DNA from: Streptomyces sp. NBC_00557
GTDB lineage: Bacteria > Actinomycetota > Actinomycetes > Streptomycetales > Streptomycetaceae
Length of the DNA: 64,000 nucleotides
NCBI RefSeq assembly: GCF_036345995.1
Contig: NZ_CP107796.1
Location: forward strand, 5,456,001-5,520,000
Direction: 5' to 3'
Shown here: positions 45,786 through 55,935 of the stretch, in pieces
Numbering within the stretch: the stretch's first letter is position 1
Layout of the letters: the number at the start of each line of letters is the position of its first letter
Notes under the pieces: model-generated
What the model saw: only the letters and a program-made list of their open reading frames with translations
Told to the model about the DNA's origin: nothing
The model's database searches: none
Translations under genes and position numbers: made by a program

Positions 45786-46643
45786 TCAGTGGCCGGCGGC
45801 GGCCCGAGGTGTCATGTCCTGCGTGCCCACCACCCTGAGCAGCTCCAGGCGCTCGTAGGACTCCGTGCCCGGGCGGGCGGTGTGGAGGACGAGGTGGTGG
45901 CGGTGGTCGTCGGACAGCAGGATCTCGCAGTCGAGTTCCAGCAGTCCCACCACCGGGTGCCGGAACCGCTTGGTCGAGCCGCGCCGCACCGCCACCTCGT
46001 GGGTGTCCCACAGCCGGCTGAACTCCTCGCTCGCGGCGCGGAGTTCGGCGACCAGGGCGGTCGGCTCCGGGTCGTCGGGCCGTGCGGCGGCCACCGCGCG
46101 GAGGTTCGCCACGTGCCCGCGCGCGTGTTCCGGCCAGTCCTCCGGCGGGAAGATCTCGCGCGCCGCCGGGTCCAGGAAGAAGCGGCGGACCATGTTGCGC
46201 TCACGCACCGGGCGGGCCAGCACGTCTCCCGACAGCGCCCGCGACAGCGCGTTCTGCGCCAGCACCTCCCCGCAGTCCGTCACCACCAGCGCCGGCGCGT
46301 CGTACAGCCGGTCCAGGACCAGCAGCAGACCGGGCCGGACATGGGCCGACGCCCGGTCGCGGCGCGGCGGCTCCTCGCCCGCCAGATGGAAGAGGTGGTC
46401 GCGTTCGTCGTCGGTCAGGCGCAGCGCCCGGGCCAGCGCCGTGAGCATCTGCCGCGACGGGCGCGGACCCCGGCGCTGTTCCAGCCGCGTGTAGTAGTCG
46501 ACCGACATCCCGGCCAGCGACGCCACCTCCTCCCGCCGCAGACCGGCGGTGCGGCGGCGGGCGCCGGGGGGCAGGCCCACGTCGGCGGGGTCCAGGCGGG
46601 CACGGCCACGGCGCAGGAAGTCGGCGAGTTCGGCTCGGTTCAC
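45786..46643 (-). CDS. XRE-family regulator with MmyB-like ligand domain
   Basis: A 285-residue regulator of the same type as the one at 41494. The HTH is RRTAGLRREEVASLAGMSVD followed by YYTRLEQRRGPRPS; the C-terminal MmyB-like domain includes LVVTDCGEVLAQNALSRAL and HPVVGLLELDCEIL. The GTG at 46643 starts VNRAELADFL. It diverges from an NAD-dependent oxidoreductase across 124 bp containing an inverted repeat, the typical layout for this family. Confidence 0.86.
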   Translation of the reverse strand: MNRAELADFLRRGRARLDPADVGLPPGARRRTAGLRREEVASLAGMSVDYYTRLEQRRGPRPSRQMLTALARALRLTDDERDHLFHLAGEEPPRRDRASAHVRPGLLLVLDRLYDAPALVVTDCGEVLAQNALSRALSGDVLARPVRERNMVRRFFLDPAAREIFPPEDWPEHARGHVANLRAVAAARPDDPEPTALVAELRAASEEFSRLWDTHEVAVRRGSTKRFRHPVVGLLELDCEILLSDDHRHHLVLHTARPGTESYERLELLRVVGTQDMTPRAAAGH

Positions 46644-46698
46644 CTCTTCAGGGTGGGGCAGCGGGCCGGGCTTATCCAGGGAGTGCCGGTCCCCTGAT

Positions 46699-46714
46699 CG
46701 GGAGGTCTCTCCCG
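46699..46714. promoter_or_regulatory. inverted repeat in the XRE/oxidoreductase divergent region
   Basis: CGGGAG at 46699-46704, GTCT, then CTCCCG at 46709-46714: a perfect 6-4-6 inverted repeat in the intergenic region. It is a candidate operator for the XRE protein. Confidence 0.45.
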
Positions 46715-46767
46715 GCCCCGGCGGCGCCGTCCGACAGTGGTGGCACCGGATTCGAGGGGAGCAGGAC

Positions 46768-47622
46768 ATGCTGACACTGGTGACGGGCGCCACGGGACAG
46801 GTGGGCCGGAGGTTCGTGCCGAGGCTGCTGGCCCAGCGGCGGCCGGGGGAGCAGGTGCGGGTGCTGGTGCGGGACGCGGCGCGCGGCGAGGCGTTCGCGG
46901 CGCTGGGCGCCCAGGTCGTCGTCGGCGACCTGCGGGACGAGGAGGCGCTCGGCAAGGCCGTGGCCGGCGCGGACGCCGTCGTGAACGTCGCCGCCTCCTT
47001 CCGCGGGGTCCCCGACGAGGAGGCGTGGGCCGTGAACCGGGACGCGGCCGTGGCCCTGGGCCGGGCCGCGCTCACCGCGGGCGTACGGCGGTTCGTGCAG
47101 GTCAGCACCGGGCTCGTGTACGGCGTCGGACGCGGCCGCCCGCTGACCGAGGACGACGAGACCCGGCCCGGCGGCGCGATGTGGGGCGCCTATCCCGAGT
47201 CCAAGGCGGCGGCCGAACGGGAACTGCTCGCGCTCGAGGGCATGGAGGTGCGCGTGGGCCGGCTGCCGTTCGTGTACGGCGACGGCGACCCGCACCTCGC
47301 CCAGTCCCTGCGCTGGGCCGTGCACTGGGCGTCCACCCAGCGGCTGCACATGGGCCACCACGCCGACGTCGCCCAGGGGCTGCTGCGCCTGCTGCACGCC
47401 CCGGCGGTGAACGGCCCGGTCCACAACATCGCCGACGACGCCCCCGTCACGGCGGTCGAACTGCTCCGGCTCAACGGCGTCGAGGTGCCCGCCGACATGC
47501 ACACCCGTACCGATCCCGACCCGTGGCTCGGCATCATGTCCACCGAGAAGATCCGCCGGGACCTGGGCTTCCGCCCCTTCTACCCGACGGTCTGGGCGGC
47601 CCGCGACGCGGGGGTGCTGTGA
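46768..47622 (+). CDS. NAD(P)-dependent epimerase/oxidoreductase (extended SDR)
   Basis: A 284-residue Rossmann-fold protein. The dinucleotide motif is VTGATGQVGRRFVPRLL (residues 5-21); the catalytic YxxxK is likely AYPESKAAAE, with the preceding Ser in VQVSTGLVYG. Substrate unknown. It is divergent from the XRE regulator at 46643, which probably controls it. The ATG at 46768 follows GGGGAGCAGG. Confidence 0.85.
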   Translation: MLTLVTGATGQVGRRFVPRLLAQRRPGEQVRVLVRDAARGEAFAALGAQVVVGDLRDEEALGKAVAGADAVVNVAASFRGVPDEEAWAVNRDAAVALGRAALTAGVRRFVQVSTGLVYGVGRGRPLTEDDETRPGGAMWGAYPESKAAAERELLALEGMEVRVGRLPFVYGDGDPHLAQSLRWAVHWASTQRLHMGHHADVAQGLLRLLHAPAVNGPVHNIADDAPVTAVELLRLNGVEVPADMHTRTDPDPWLGIMSTEKIRRDLGFRPFYPTVWAARDAGVL

Positions 47623-47629
47623 GTCCGCC

Positions 47630-48883
47630 TCACTCCACCCCCCGTATCCGCCCCACCAGCAGCGCCCCCGCCAGCCCGATCACCGCCGAGACCAGGTACA
47701 GGACCCGGTAGCCGCCCAGGTACGTGACGACCGGCGCGGCCAGCGCGGGGGCGGCCACCTGGGGCAGGGCGTTGGCCACGTTGACGACGCCCAGGTCCTT
47801 GCCCCGGTCCAGCGCCTTGGGCAGCACGTCCGTCATCAGCGCGAAGTCGACGGAGGTGAACACCCCGAAGCCGACGCCCAGCACCGCCGCCGCCACGATC
47901 GCGCCCGGCCAGGTCTGCCAGCCGGCCAGCGCCGCCGTCGCCACCGCCATCAGCACGCCCGACCAGACGACGAACGGCTTGCGCCGCCCCACCCGGTCCG
48001 ACCACACCCCGCCCGCCACGACGGTCGCCATCAGCGTCAGGCTGTTGACGGCCGTCAGGACCAGCACGCCCTGGCCCGGGTCGGGGCGGTGCAGGCGGTC
48101 GCGGAGGTAGTACAGGAGGTACAGCAGGACGAGCGAGTTGCTGAGGTTGATCAGGAACCGGGTCAGCCAGGCCCAGCCGAGGTCGGGATGGCGGCGCGGG
48201 CTCAGCCAGAAACCCGCGAGGAAGCTCCGCCAGGACCAGGGCGGGCGGTCCCGCGGCAGCAGCCGCAGGTCGTCGTGGCACAGCACGTACGGCAGCACGC
48301 CCGCCACCGCGCACCCCGCGCACAGCGCATACCCGGCACCGATCCCGCCGGCCGCGGTCGCGAGGCCGGTGCCGCCGACCACGCCCAGGATCTGCGCCGC
48401 CCCCAGCCAGCCGCCCACCGCGCCCCGCTGGAGCCGGGGCACCCGGTCCGGCACGGCCGCCGTCACCGCCGCGAACGCCGCGTTCAGCGTCAGCTGCACC
48501 AGGCACCAGCCCACCGCCATGGACCACACCCCGCCCGCCCGCGCGAGCAGCAGCAGGGACAGCGCGCCGCCGGCCGCCCCGGCCACGATCCAGGGCGTAC
48601 GGCGGCCGGGCCGGGCCGTCGTACGGTCGGACAGGGCGCCGAAGACCGGGTTGGCGAGCAGGGAGACCACCGCGCCGGCGCCGGTCACCCAGGCCAGCAG
48701 GGTCTCCTTGGACATCCCGGAGCCGGGCGCGAGGTCCTTCGCCTGGGAGGCGAGCAGGATCTGCAGCGGGCCGAACCAGCCGACCCAGATGGCCCCGTTG
48801 GCCAGCGACAGCGCGGCCGTCCAGCCCCGGCCGACCGGCTCGATCGGTTCGGCCAGCGCGGCCGGGGGCCGGACCGCGGTCAT
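47630..48883 (-). CDS. MFS transporter, GPH-like (probably beta-glucoside)
   Basis: A 417-residue transporter of about 12 helices. The cytoplasmic motif GALSDRTTARPGRRTPWIV is typical of the GPH/sugar:cation symporter and sucrose transporter-like branch. Its ATG overlaps the beta-glucosidase stop (ATGA at 48880-48883), so the two genes are coupled; it most likely imports the beta-glucoside hydrolysed by that enzyme. The substrate is inferred from context only. Confidence 0.82.
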   Translation of the reverse strand: MTAVRPPAALAEPIEPVGRGWTAALSLANGAIWVGWFGPLQILLASQAKDLAPGSGMSKETLLAWVTGAGAVVSLLANPVFGALSDRTTARPGRRTPWIVAGAAGGALSLLLLARAGGVWSMAVGWCLVQLTLNAAFAAVTAAVPDRVPRLQRGAVGGWLGAAQILGVVGGTGLATAAGGIGAGYALCAGCAVAGVLPYVLCHDDLRLLPRDRPPWSWRSFLAGFWLSPRRHPDLGWAWLTRFLINLSNSLVLLYLLYYLRDRLHRPDPGQGVLVLTAVNSLTLMATVVAGGVWSDRVGRRKPFVVWSGVLMAVATAALAGWQTWPGAIVAAAVLGVGFGVFTSVDFALMTDVLPKALDRGKDLGVVNVANALPQVAAPALAAPVVTYLGGYRVLYLVSAVIGLAGALLVGRIRGVE

Positions 48884-50202
48884 CTCTGCGCCCGGAGCAC
48901 GTCCCGGAACCAGTGGTAGGAGGCCTTCGGAGTGCGCTCCAGCGTCTCGTAGTCCACGTGCACCAGGCCGAAGCGGCGCGCATAGCCCTCGGCCCACTCG
49001 AAGTTGTCCATCAGGGACCACACGAAGTAGCCGCGCACGTCCACGCCGGCCTCCAGCGCGGTGTGCAGGGCGCGCAGGTGCGCGTCCAGGTAGGCGATGC
49101 GGTCCTGGTCGTCGAGGCCGTCGTAGGAGCAGCCGTTCTCGGTGATGACGATCGGCGGGAGCCGGTCGCCGTACCGGTCCCGGAAGCCGCACAGCAGCTC
49201 GGTGAGGCCCTCCGGGACGACCGGCCAGCCGAAGTCGGTCACCGGGCGGCCCTCGATCTCCCGGACGGAGAAGGGCAGTTCGGCGGGGAGCGCCAGACCG
49301 CCGTACTCGCCGTCGGTGCCGCCGGGCGCGCCCACCCGGGTCGGGGCGTAGTAGTTGATCCCGTACCAGTCGACGGGCTCGCCGATGACCTTCAGGTCGG
49401 CCGCGACGTCGCCGGGCATCAGCTCTCCCGTCCCGTCCGGGTAGGCGCCGAGGATGACCGGCTCGGCGAACAGGCGGTTGAGCAGGAGGTCGTAGAAGCC
49501 GGCCGCCTCCACGTCGGCCGGTTCGGCGGAGGCGGGCCAGGTGGGGCCGTGCGAGTTGGCGATGCCGATGCCGCCGGCGCCGGCCGCGCGCAGCGCCCGT
49601 ACCGCGAGGCCGTGGGCGAGGAGCTGGTGGTGGGCGACGGGGAGCGCGTCGAACAGCAGCCGCTTGCCGGGGGCGTGGGCGCCGATGGCGTGGCCGAGGA
49701 GGGTGTGCTCGGCGGGTTCGTTGAGGGTGATCCACTGGTGCACCCGGTCGCCGAGCCGTTCGGCGACGGCCGTCACGTGGTCGGCGAAAAGCGCCGCCGT
49801 GTCCCGCCGAAGCCAGTCCAGACCGGCGGGCAGGTCCCAGTGGAAGAGGGTGGGCACGGGCCGTACCCCCGCCGCGCACAGCTCGTCGACCAGGCGGTCG
49901 TAGAAGTCCAGCCCGCCGGGGGACTCGACCCGGGGCCAGGAGACGGAGAACCGGTAGGCGTCCACGCCCAGTCCGGCGAGCAGGGCCACGTCCTCCCGGT
50001 ACCGGTGGTAGTGGTCGCAGGCCACCGCCGCCGTCGACCCGTCCTTCACCCGCCCCGGCTCTGCCGTGAACACGTCCCACACGGACGCCCCGCGCTCCTC
50101 GACGGCCCCCTCGATCTGATGCGCCGAGGTCGCCACCCCCCACAGAAACCCGTCCGGAAAGCGCGGCACCGGAGACCGCGGACCGCCTGCGTCAGTCGCC
50201 AT
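48880..50202 (-). CDS. family 1 beta-glucosidase
   Basis: A 440-residue cytoplasmic GH1 enzyme (TIM barrel) that hydrolyses beta-glucosides such as cellobiose. The N-terminal signature FPDGFLWGVATSAHQIEGA is clear. The acid/base is Glu162 in TLNEP and the nucleophile Glu355 in ITENG. No signal peptide. A -35-like TTGACT and GATGAT, 18 bp apart, end 6 nt before ATG 50202, arguing for that start over the TTG at 50238 and for a leaderless mRNA. It is co-transcribed with the MFS gene. Confidence 0.93.
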   Translation of the reverse strand: MATDAGGPRSPVPRFPDGFLWGVATSAHQIEGAVEERGASVWDVFTAEPGRVKDGSTAAVACDHYHRYREDVALLAGLGVDAYRFSVSWPRVESPGGLDFYDRLVDELCAAGVRPVPTLFHWDLPAGLDWLRRDTAALFADHVTAVAERLGDRVHQWITLNEPAEHTLLGHAIGAHAPGKRLLFDALPVAHHQLLAHGLAVRALRAAGAGGIGIANSHGPTWPASAEPADVEAAGFYDLLLNRLFAEPVILGAYPDGTGELMPGDVAADLKVIGEPVDWYGINYYAPTRVGAPGGTDGEYGGLALPAELPFSVREIEGRPVTDFGWPVVPEGLTELLCGFRDRYGDRLPPIVITENGCSYDGLDDQDRIAYLDAHLRALHTALEAGVDVRGYFVWSLMDNFEWAEGYARRFGLVHVDYETLERTPKASYHWFRDVLRAQR

Positions 50203-50259
50203 GGCGGGATCATCCGTACCCCCGGTAACAGAAGTCAACGCCCCGTCGGGACCCGGCGC

Positions 50260-50526
50260 TTACGCCCCCTCCTTCAACACCCGCGACACCAGCTCCCGTT
50301 CGTCGTCCGTGAGACGGGGATCGGCGGCGTGGACCGTGTGGTCGTCCACGGTGATCTCGTAGTGGAAGCCGTCGGGGACGCCGGTGGGGCGGGTGGGCTG
50401 GCCGGACGCGAGGACGCGTTCGGCCAGGGTGTGCCACTGCTGGGCGTCGGGGCGGCCCGCGGTGTCCAGCTCGGCCTGGCGCTCGATGCCCGCGAAGCCG
50501 CCCGTGCGCCGTACTCGGATACGCAT
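50260..50526 (-). CDS. emfourin-like inhibitor of protealysin-type protease
   Basis: An 88-residue basic-acidic protein (MRIRVRRTGGFAGIERQAEL at the start) with the RTGGFAGI segment characteristic of emfourins, small slow-tight inhibitors of M4 protealysins. It starts 20 bp after the M4 protease stop on the same strand, the organisation described for protealysin operons. Assignment rests on the N-terminal motif, size and neighbourhood. It would keep the cytoplasmic protease inactive. Confidence 0.75.
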   Translation of the reverse strand: MRIRVRRTGGFAGIERQAELDTAGRPDAQQWHTLAERVLASGQPTRPTGVPDGFHYEITVDDHTVHAADPRLTDDERELVSRVLKEGA

Positions 50527-50546
50527 GGGGACTGTCTAGTACGGAA

Positions 50547-51617
50547 CTACAGCGTCCGCACCCCGACCTGTTCCCACGCCTTCTGCACGGCCTGGAGCTC
50601 GTCGCCGGTGCCGTACCGCTCCCGCGCCGCCTTCACCGTCAGTGTGGCGAAGTCGGCGAACACCGCGTCGCTCTTCAGCTCGCCGCCGGTGAGGACGTCG
50701 TACCAGATCTGCCCGGCCCGGTCCCAGGCGTGGCCGCCGATGGCCGTGGCGACCAGGTAGAAGGCGTGGTTGGGGATGCCGGAGTTGATGTGCACGCCGC
50801 CGTTGTCGCGGCCGGTGCGGACGTAGTGCTCCATGGTCGCCGGCTGCGGGTCCTTGCCGAGCCTCGGGTCGTCGTACGCGGTGCCCGGGGCCTTCATCGA
50901 GCGCAGCGCGGTGCCGTGGACGTGCGGGGCGAGCAGCCCGGCGCCGATCAGCCAGTCGGCCTCGGCGGCGGTCTGGCCGAGGGTGTACTGCTTGATCAGG
51001 GAGCCGAAGACGTCGGAGACCGACTCGTTGAGCGCGCCGGACTGGCCGAAGTACTCCAGGTTCGCGGTGTGCTGCGTGACGCCGTGGGTCAGCTCGTGGC
51101 CGATGACGTCGACCGGGATGGTGAAGTCGAGGAAGATCTCGTTGTCGCCGTCGCCGAACACCATCTGCTCGCCGTTCCAGAAGGCGTTGTCGTACGACTC
51201 CCCGAAGTGCACGGTGGCGTTCAGCGGGAGGCCCTCGCCGTCGATGGAGCGGCGGCCGTAGGCCTTCAGGTACAGCTCGAAGGTGGCGCCGAGGCCCGCG
51301 TAGGCGCGGTTGACGGTGGCGTCCGGGCCCGCCTCGGAGCCCTCCGCGCGGACCTCGGTGCCGGGCAGGTCCTGGGTGTGGTGCGCGTCGTAGATCGTGC
51401 GGTGCGGCTGGTCCGCCGCGGCGCCCGCGGGCGCCGCGGCGGTGGGCGCGCCGACGACCGTGGTCAGCCGGCGCTTGGTGCGCTGGTAGGCGTCGTGCTC
51501 CAGGGACCGGCGGGCCGGGCCGGAGAGCGCGGGGTCGTCGGCTTGCGCGAGCTTGTCGAGGATGTGCGGCGGCACGATCGTGCAGAAGACGGGCTCGAAG
51601 CCCCCGTTGGTCGTCAT
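50547..51617 (-). CDS. protealysin-like M4 metalloprotease
   Basis: A 356-residue thermolysin-family protease without a signal peptide. Its short N-terminal propeptide holds FCTIVPPHILDKL (11-23), the protealysin-type Cys/Pro-Pro motif that blocks the zinc site. The zinc motif HELTH is at 174-178 with the third ligand Glu198 in ALNESVSDVFG; the later His in HINSGIPNHAF is the active-site histidine. The ATG at 51617 was chosen (an alternative ATG at 51629 adds four residues). The gene precedes the emfourin-like inhibitor. It is divergent from leuA. Confidence 0.9.
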   Translation of the reverse strand: MTTNGGFEPVFCTIVPPHILDKLAQADDPALSGPARRSLEHDAYQRTKRRLTTVVGAPTAAAPAGAAADQPHRTIYDAHHTQDLPGTEVRAEGSEAGPDATVNRAYAGLGATFELYLKAYGRRSIDGEGLPLNATVHFGESYDNAFWNGEQMVFGDGDNEIFLDFTIPVDVIGHELTHGVTQHTANLEYFGQSGALNESVSDVFGSLIKQYTLGQTAAEADWLIGAGLLAPHVHGTALRSMKAPGTAYDDPRLGKDPQPATMEHYVRTGRDNGGVHINSGIPNHAFYLVATAIGGHAWDRAGQIWYDVLTGGELKSDAVFADFATLTVKAARERYGTGDELQAVQKAWEQVGVRTL

Positions 51618-51833
51618 GCCCGGCACCATTGCACTGCGTGACCCTGATGTCACTAGCGGCCACCATGATTGGTGAAATAGCGGGACAGGAGTCGCCACGC
51701 TCCGTGACGATGTGATACGACGCATGTGGTATGGCGCACGATTTATCCATGTTCTTATCGGTTTGTAGGTGCGGTCCCGCATACTGGGACACGCCCCCGC
51801 GTCCTGGGTGGCTCGGCTAGGCTGCTGCGCATC
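51618..51833. other. divergent M4 protease/leuA intergenic region
   Basis: 216 bp without a gene before the leader peptide. The stretch 51774-51790 carries GTCCC-N7-GGGAC around CATACT, a possible -10 and operator for leuA. CACCATGATTGGTG at about 51661-51674 is a near-palindrome close to the protease start. No convincing -35 element was found for either direction. Confidence 0.5.
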
Positions 51834-51881
51834 ATGCGTTTCGGGCTGCTTCTCCTTAGCTGCCGCGGCGAGGGCCTGTAG
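51834..51881 (+). CDS. leuL: leucine leader peptide of leuA
   Basis: A 15-residue open frame, MRFGLLLLSCRGEGL, with four consecutive Leu codons (CTG CTT CTC CTT) at residues 5-8. It matches the known actinobacterial leuA/branched-chain leader peptide. Slow translation at low leucyl-tRNA would change folding of the 99-nt segment before leuA. There is no proof of an intrinsic terminator. Confidence 0.85.
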   Translation: MRFGLLLLSCRGEGL

Positions 51882-53702
<1,821 letters not shown>

Positions 53703-53742
53703 CCCCGCGCCCCTTGGGGTGCGGTTCCGCCCCGAGCCGCAA

Positions 53743-53774
53743 GGTCCCGTCCGCCGTTCCCGGCGGGCGGGACC
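53743..53774 (+). terminator. terminator after leuA
   Basis: A 14-bp stem with one mismatch (53743-53756 with 53761-53774) and a TTCC loop, then GTTTTC. It starts 40 bp after the leuA stop. Confidence 0.8.
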
Positions 53775-53903
53775 CGCCCGTTTTCGGCCAGCGGACCGTG
53801 ATGGTCACGGAAAGGTCTCTTACGGGGTACTGACTCAGCCTCGGTGGTGTGGCTAACATCACGCCAGCGCCGCGATGTTGCGGCGTCGTTACGGAGGTGC
53901 GAC

Positions 53904-54599
53904 GTGCTGCCAGTACGGGGACGAGACGGCCGTGCCGCCAGGGCTGCGCGCATCCTGCGCATCCGCACCGCGTGGACACCCGTCGGGGACGGCGAGTTCT
54001 ACTGCCCCGGCTGCGGCGGCGACCGCAACTACCAGCGGCTCACCGGACGCCGCAGGCTCACCCTGCTGGGCGTGCCCCTGCTGCCGCGCGGCACCGCCGG
54101 ACCGGTCGTGGAGTGCGCCGCCTGCGGGCACCACTACGGCACCGACGTCCTCGACCACCCCACCACGCGCCGCTTCTCCGCGATGCTCCGCGACGCCGTG
54201 CACACCGTCGCCCTCGCCGTGCTCGCGGCGGGCGGCACCTCCTCCCGTACGGCCCTGGAGACGGCCGCCGGCACCGTGCGCGCCGCCGGTTTCGACGGCT
54301 GCACCGAGGAACAGCTGGCCGCGCTCGTCGAGGCCCTCGCCGCCGACACCGGCCGGGTACTCGGCGCGGAGTGCGGCACCAGCCTGACGATAGAGCTGCA
54401 CGAGGCCCTGGACCCGCTCGCCCCGCACCTCGCCCCGGCCGGCCGCGAGTCCCTGCTCCTCCAGGGCGCCCGCATCGCCCTCGCCGACGGACCGTACACA
54501 CCGGCGGAACGGGACGCCCTCACCACGGTCGGGGCGGCGCTGACCATCTGCGCCGACGACGTGACACGGCTGCTGGCAGCGGCGCGCACGCCCTCCTGA
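53904..54599 (+). CDS. TerB-like protein with zinc ribbon
   Basis: A 231-residue protein. A central zinc-ribbon pair (CPGCGG and CAACGHHYG) is followed by a helical TerB/DjlA-like domain from about residue 95, ending ALTICADDVTRLLAAART. The tellurite-resistance name reflects homology only; function is unknown. GGAGG at 53893-53897 places the start at GTG 53904 rather than at ATG 53844. It is monocistronic between leuA and the sialidase gene. Confidence 0.8.
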   Translation: MLPVRGRDGRAARAARILRIRTAWTPVGDGEFYCPGCGGDRNYQRLTGRRRLTLLGVPLLPRGTAGPVVECAACGHHYGTDVLDHPTTRRFSAMLRDAVHTVALAVLAAGGTSSRTALETAAGTVRAAGFDGCTEEQLAALVEALAADTGRVLGAECGTSLTIELHEALDPLAPHLAPAGRESLLLQGARIALADGPYTPAERDALTTVGAALTICADDVTRLLAAARTPS

Positions 54600-54762
54600 C
54601 CCCCGCCGCCAGGAGCCTCGGCGGCCCTCCCTCACCCGGGTCCGGGCGGACGACATGCGCCGGCGAGGCAGGGCACCCGGCCGTCGGCCCCGCCCGCGCC
54701 GCGCGCGCCGACGTGATCGCCGGTTACGAGTCCGGGCCGGTGGTTGCGGGGAACATGGGCGG

Positions 54763-55935
54763 GTGACACCGAGAAGCCGCCTCCTGCTCACCGCCCTCGT
54801 GCTCCTCACCTCGCTCACCGTCCGCCCGCCGGCGGCGGCCTTCGCCGAGCCGCGCACCGGCTGCGCCGGGTCCATGCCGTACGTCTCCGGCCGCGGCGGC
54901 TACGCCGTCTATCGCATCCCCGCCCTGGTGCGCACCCGGCACGGCACCCTCCTGGCCTTCGCCGAAGGGCGGCGCAGCGGCCCCGCGGACACCGGCGCCA
55001 TCGACGTCGTGCTGCGCCGCTCCACCGACGGCGGCTGCACCTGGGGTCCGCTGACCGTGGTGGCCGCCGGGCACGGCGACACCCGGGGCAACCCGGCACC
55101 GGTCGTGGACCCGCGCACCGGCGCCGTCGTCCTGGTGACCTGCTCCCACAGCGGCAGGCTGACGGAGGAGCAGATCCGGCGCGGTGCGGGGGAGCGCCGG
55201 GTGTTCGTGCAGCGCAGCCGGGACGACGGCCGGCACTTCACACCGCCCGTGGACATCACGGCGTCGGTGAAGCGGCCCGGCTGGACCTGGTACGCCACCG
55301 GCCCCGGCCATGCCGTCGCCCTCACCCGGGGCCCGCACTCCCCCACAGGGAGTGCCCCCGTCCGGCTGCTGGTCCCCGCCGACCACTCCGGCTCCGGCTC
55401 CCCGTCCGACGGCGGCCACGCCCTCTACAGCGACGACGGCGGCCGCACCTGGCACCTCGGTTTCGTGACCGAGCCGCACGGCGGCGCGATCCGCCCCAAC
55501 GAGACGACCGCCGCCCAACTCCCCGACGGGCGCGTCTACTTCAACGCCCGCGACCAGTACGGCAGCGCGCCGGGCAACCGCCTCGACACCTACTCCTCCG
55601 ACGGCGGCGCCACCCTCGACCGGCCCTACGCCGTCCAGCCCACCCTGAACGCCGTCCCGGTCGTCCAGGGCAGCCTCCTCCAGCTCCGCGGCCGCAGCGC
55701 CCCGCTGCTCTTCTCGGCCCCCTCCGCGCCGACCGCCCGCCGCGCCCTCGCGATCTGGTCGAGCACGGACGCCGGCCGCACCTTCACCAGGCTGCTCACC
55801 CTCTCGGACCGCCCGGCCGCCTACTCCGACCTGGTCCAACTGGACCCCCGCACGATCGGCGTCCTGTACGAGACGGGGAGCGTGCGCCCGTACGACACCC
55901 TGGAGTTCCGCAGTCTGGCCGTGCCGGAGGGCTAG
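54763..55935 (+). CDS. nanH: secreted sialidase (neuraminidase)
   Basis: A 390-residue exo-alpha-sialidase with an N-terminal signal peptide (hydrophobic core about residues 6-20, cleavage near AFAEP). YRIP at 50-53 supplies the first Arg of the triad. Several Asp-boxes are present: STDGGCTWG, SRDDGRHF, YSDDGGRTW, YSSDGGATL and STDAGRTF. The catalytic Glu is likely in RPNETTAAQ and the Tyr nucleophile in VLYETG. It releases sialic acid outside the cell. It converges on, and overlaps by 4 bp, the lyase of the putative sialic acid uptake operon. Confidence 0.88.
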   Translation: MTPRSRLLLTALVLLTSLTVRPPAAAFAEPRTGCAGSMPYVSGRGGYAVYRIPALVRTRHGTLLAFAEGRRSGPADTGAIDVVLRRSTDGGCTWGPLTVVAAGHGDTRGNPAPVVDPRTGAVVLVTCSHSGRLTEEQIRRGAGERRVFVQRSRDDGRHFTPPVDITASVKRPGWTWYATGPGHAVALTRGPHSPTGSAPVRLLVPADHSGSGSPSDGGHALYSDDGGRTWHLGFVTEPHGGAIRPNETTAAQLPDGRVYFNARDQYGSAPGNRLDTYSSDGGATLDRPYAVQPTLNAVPVVQGSLLQLRGRSAPLLFSAPSAPTARRALAIWSSTDAGRTFTRLLTLSDRPAAYSDLVQLDPRTIGVLYETGSVRPYDTLEFRSLAVPEG

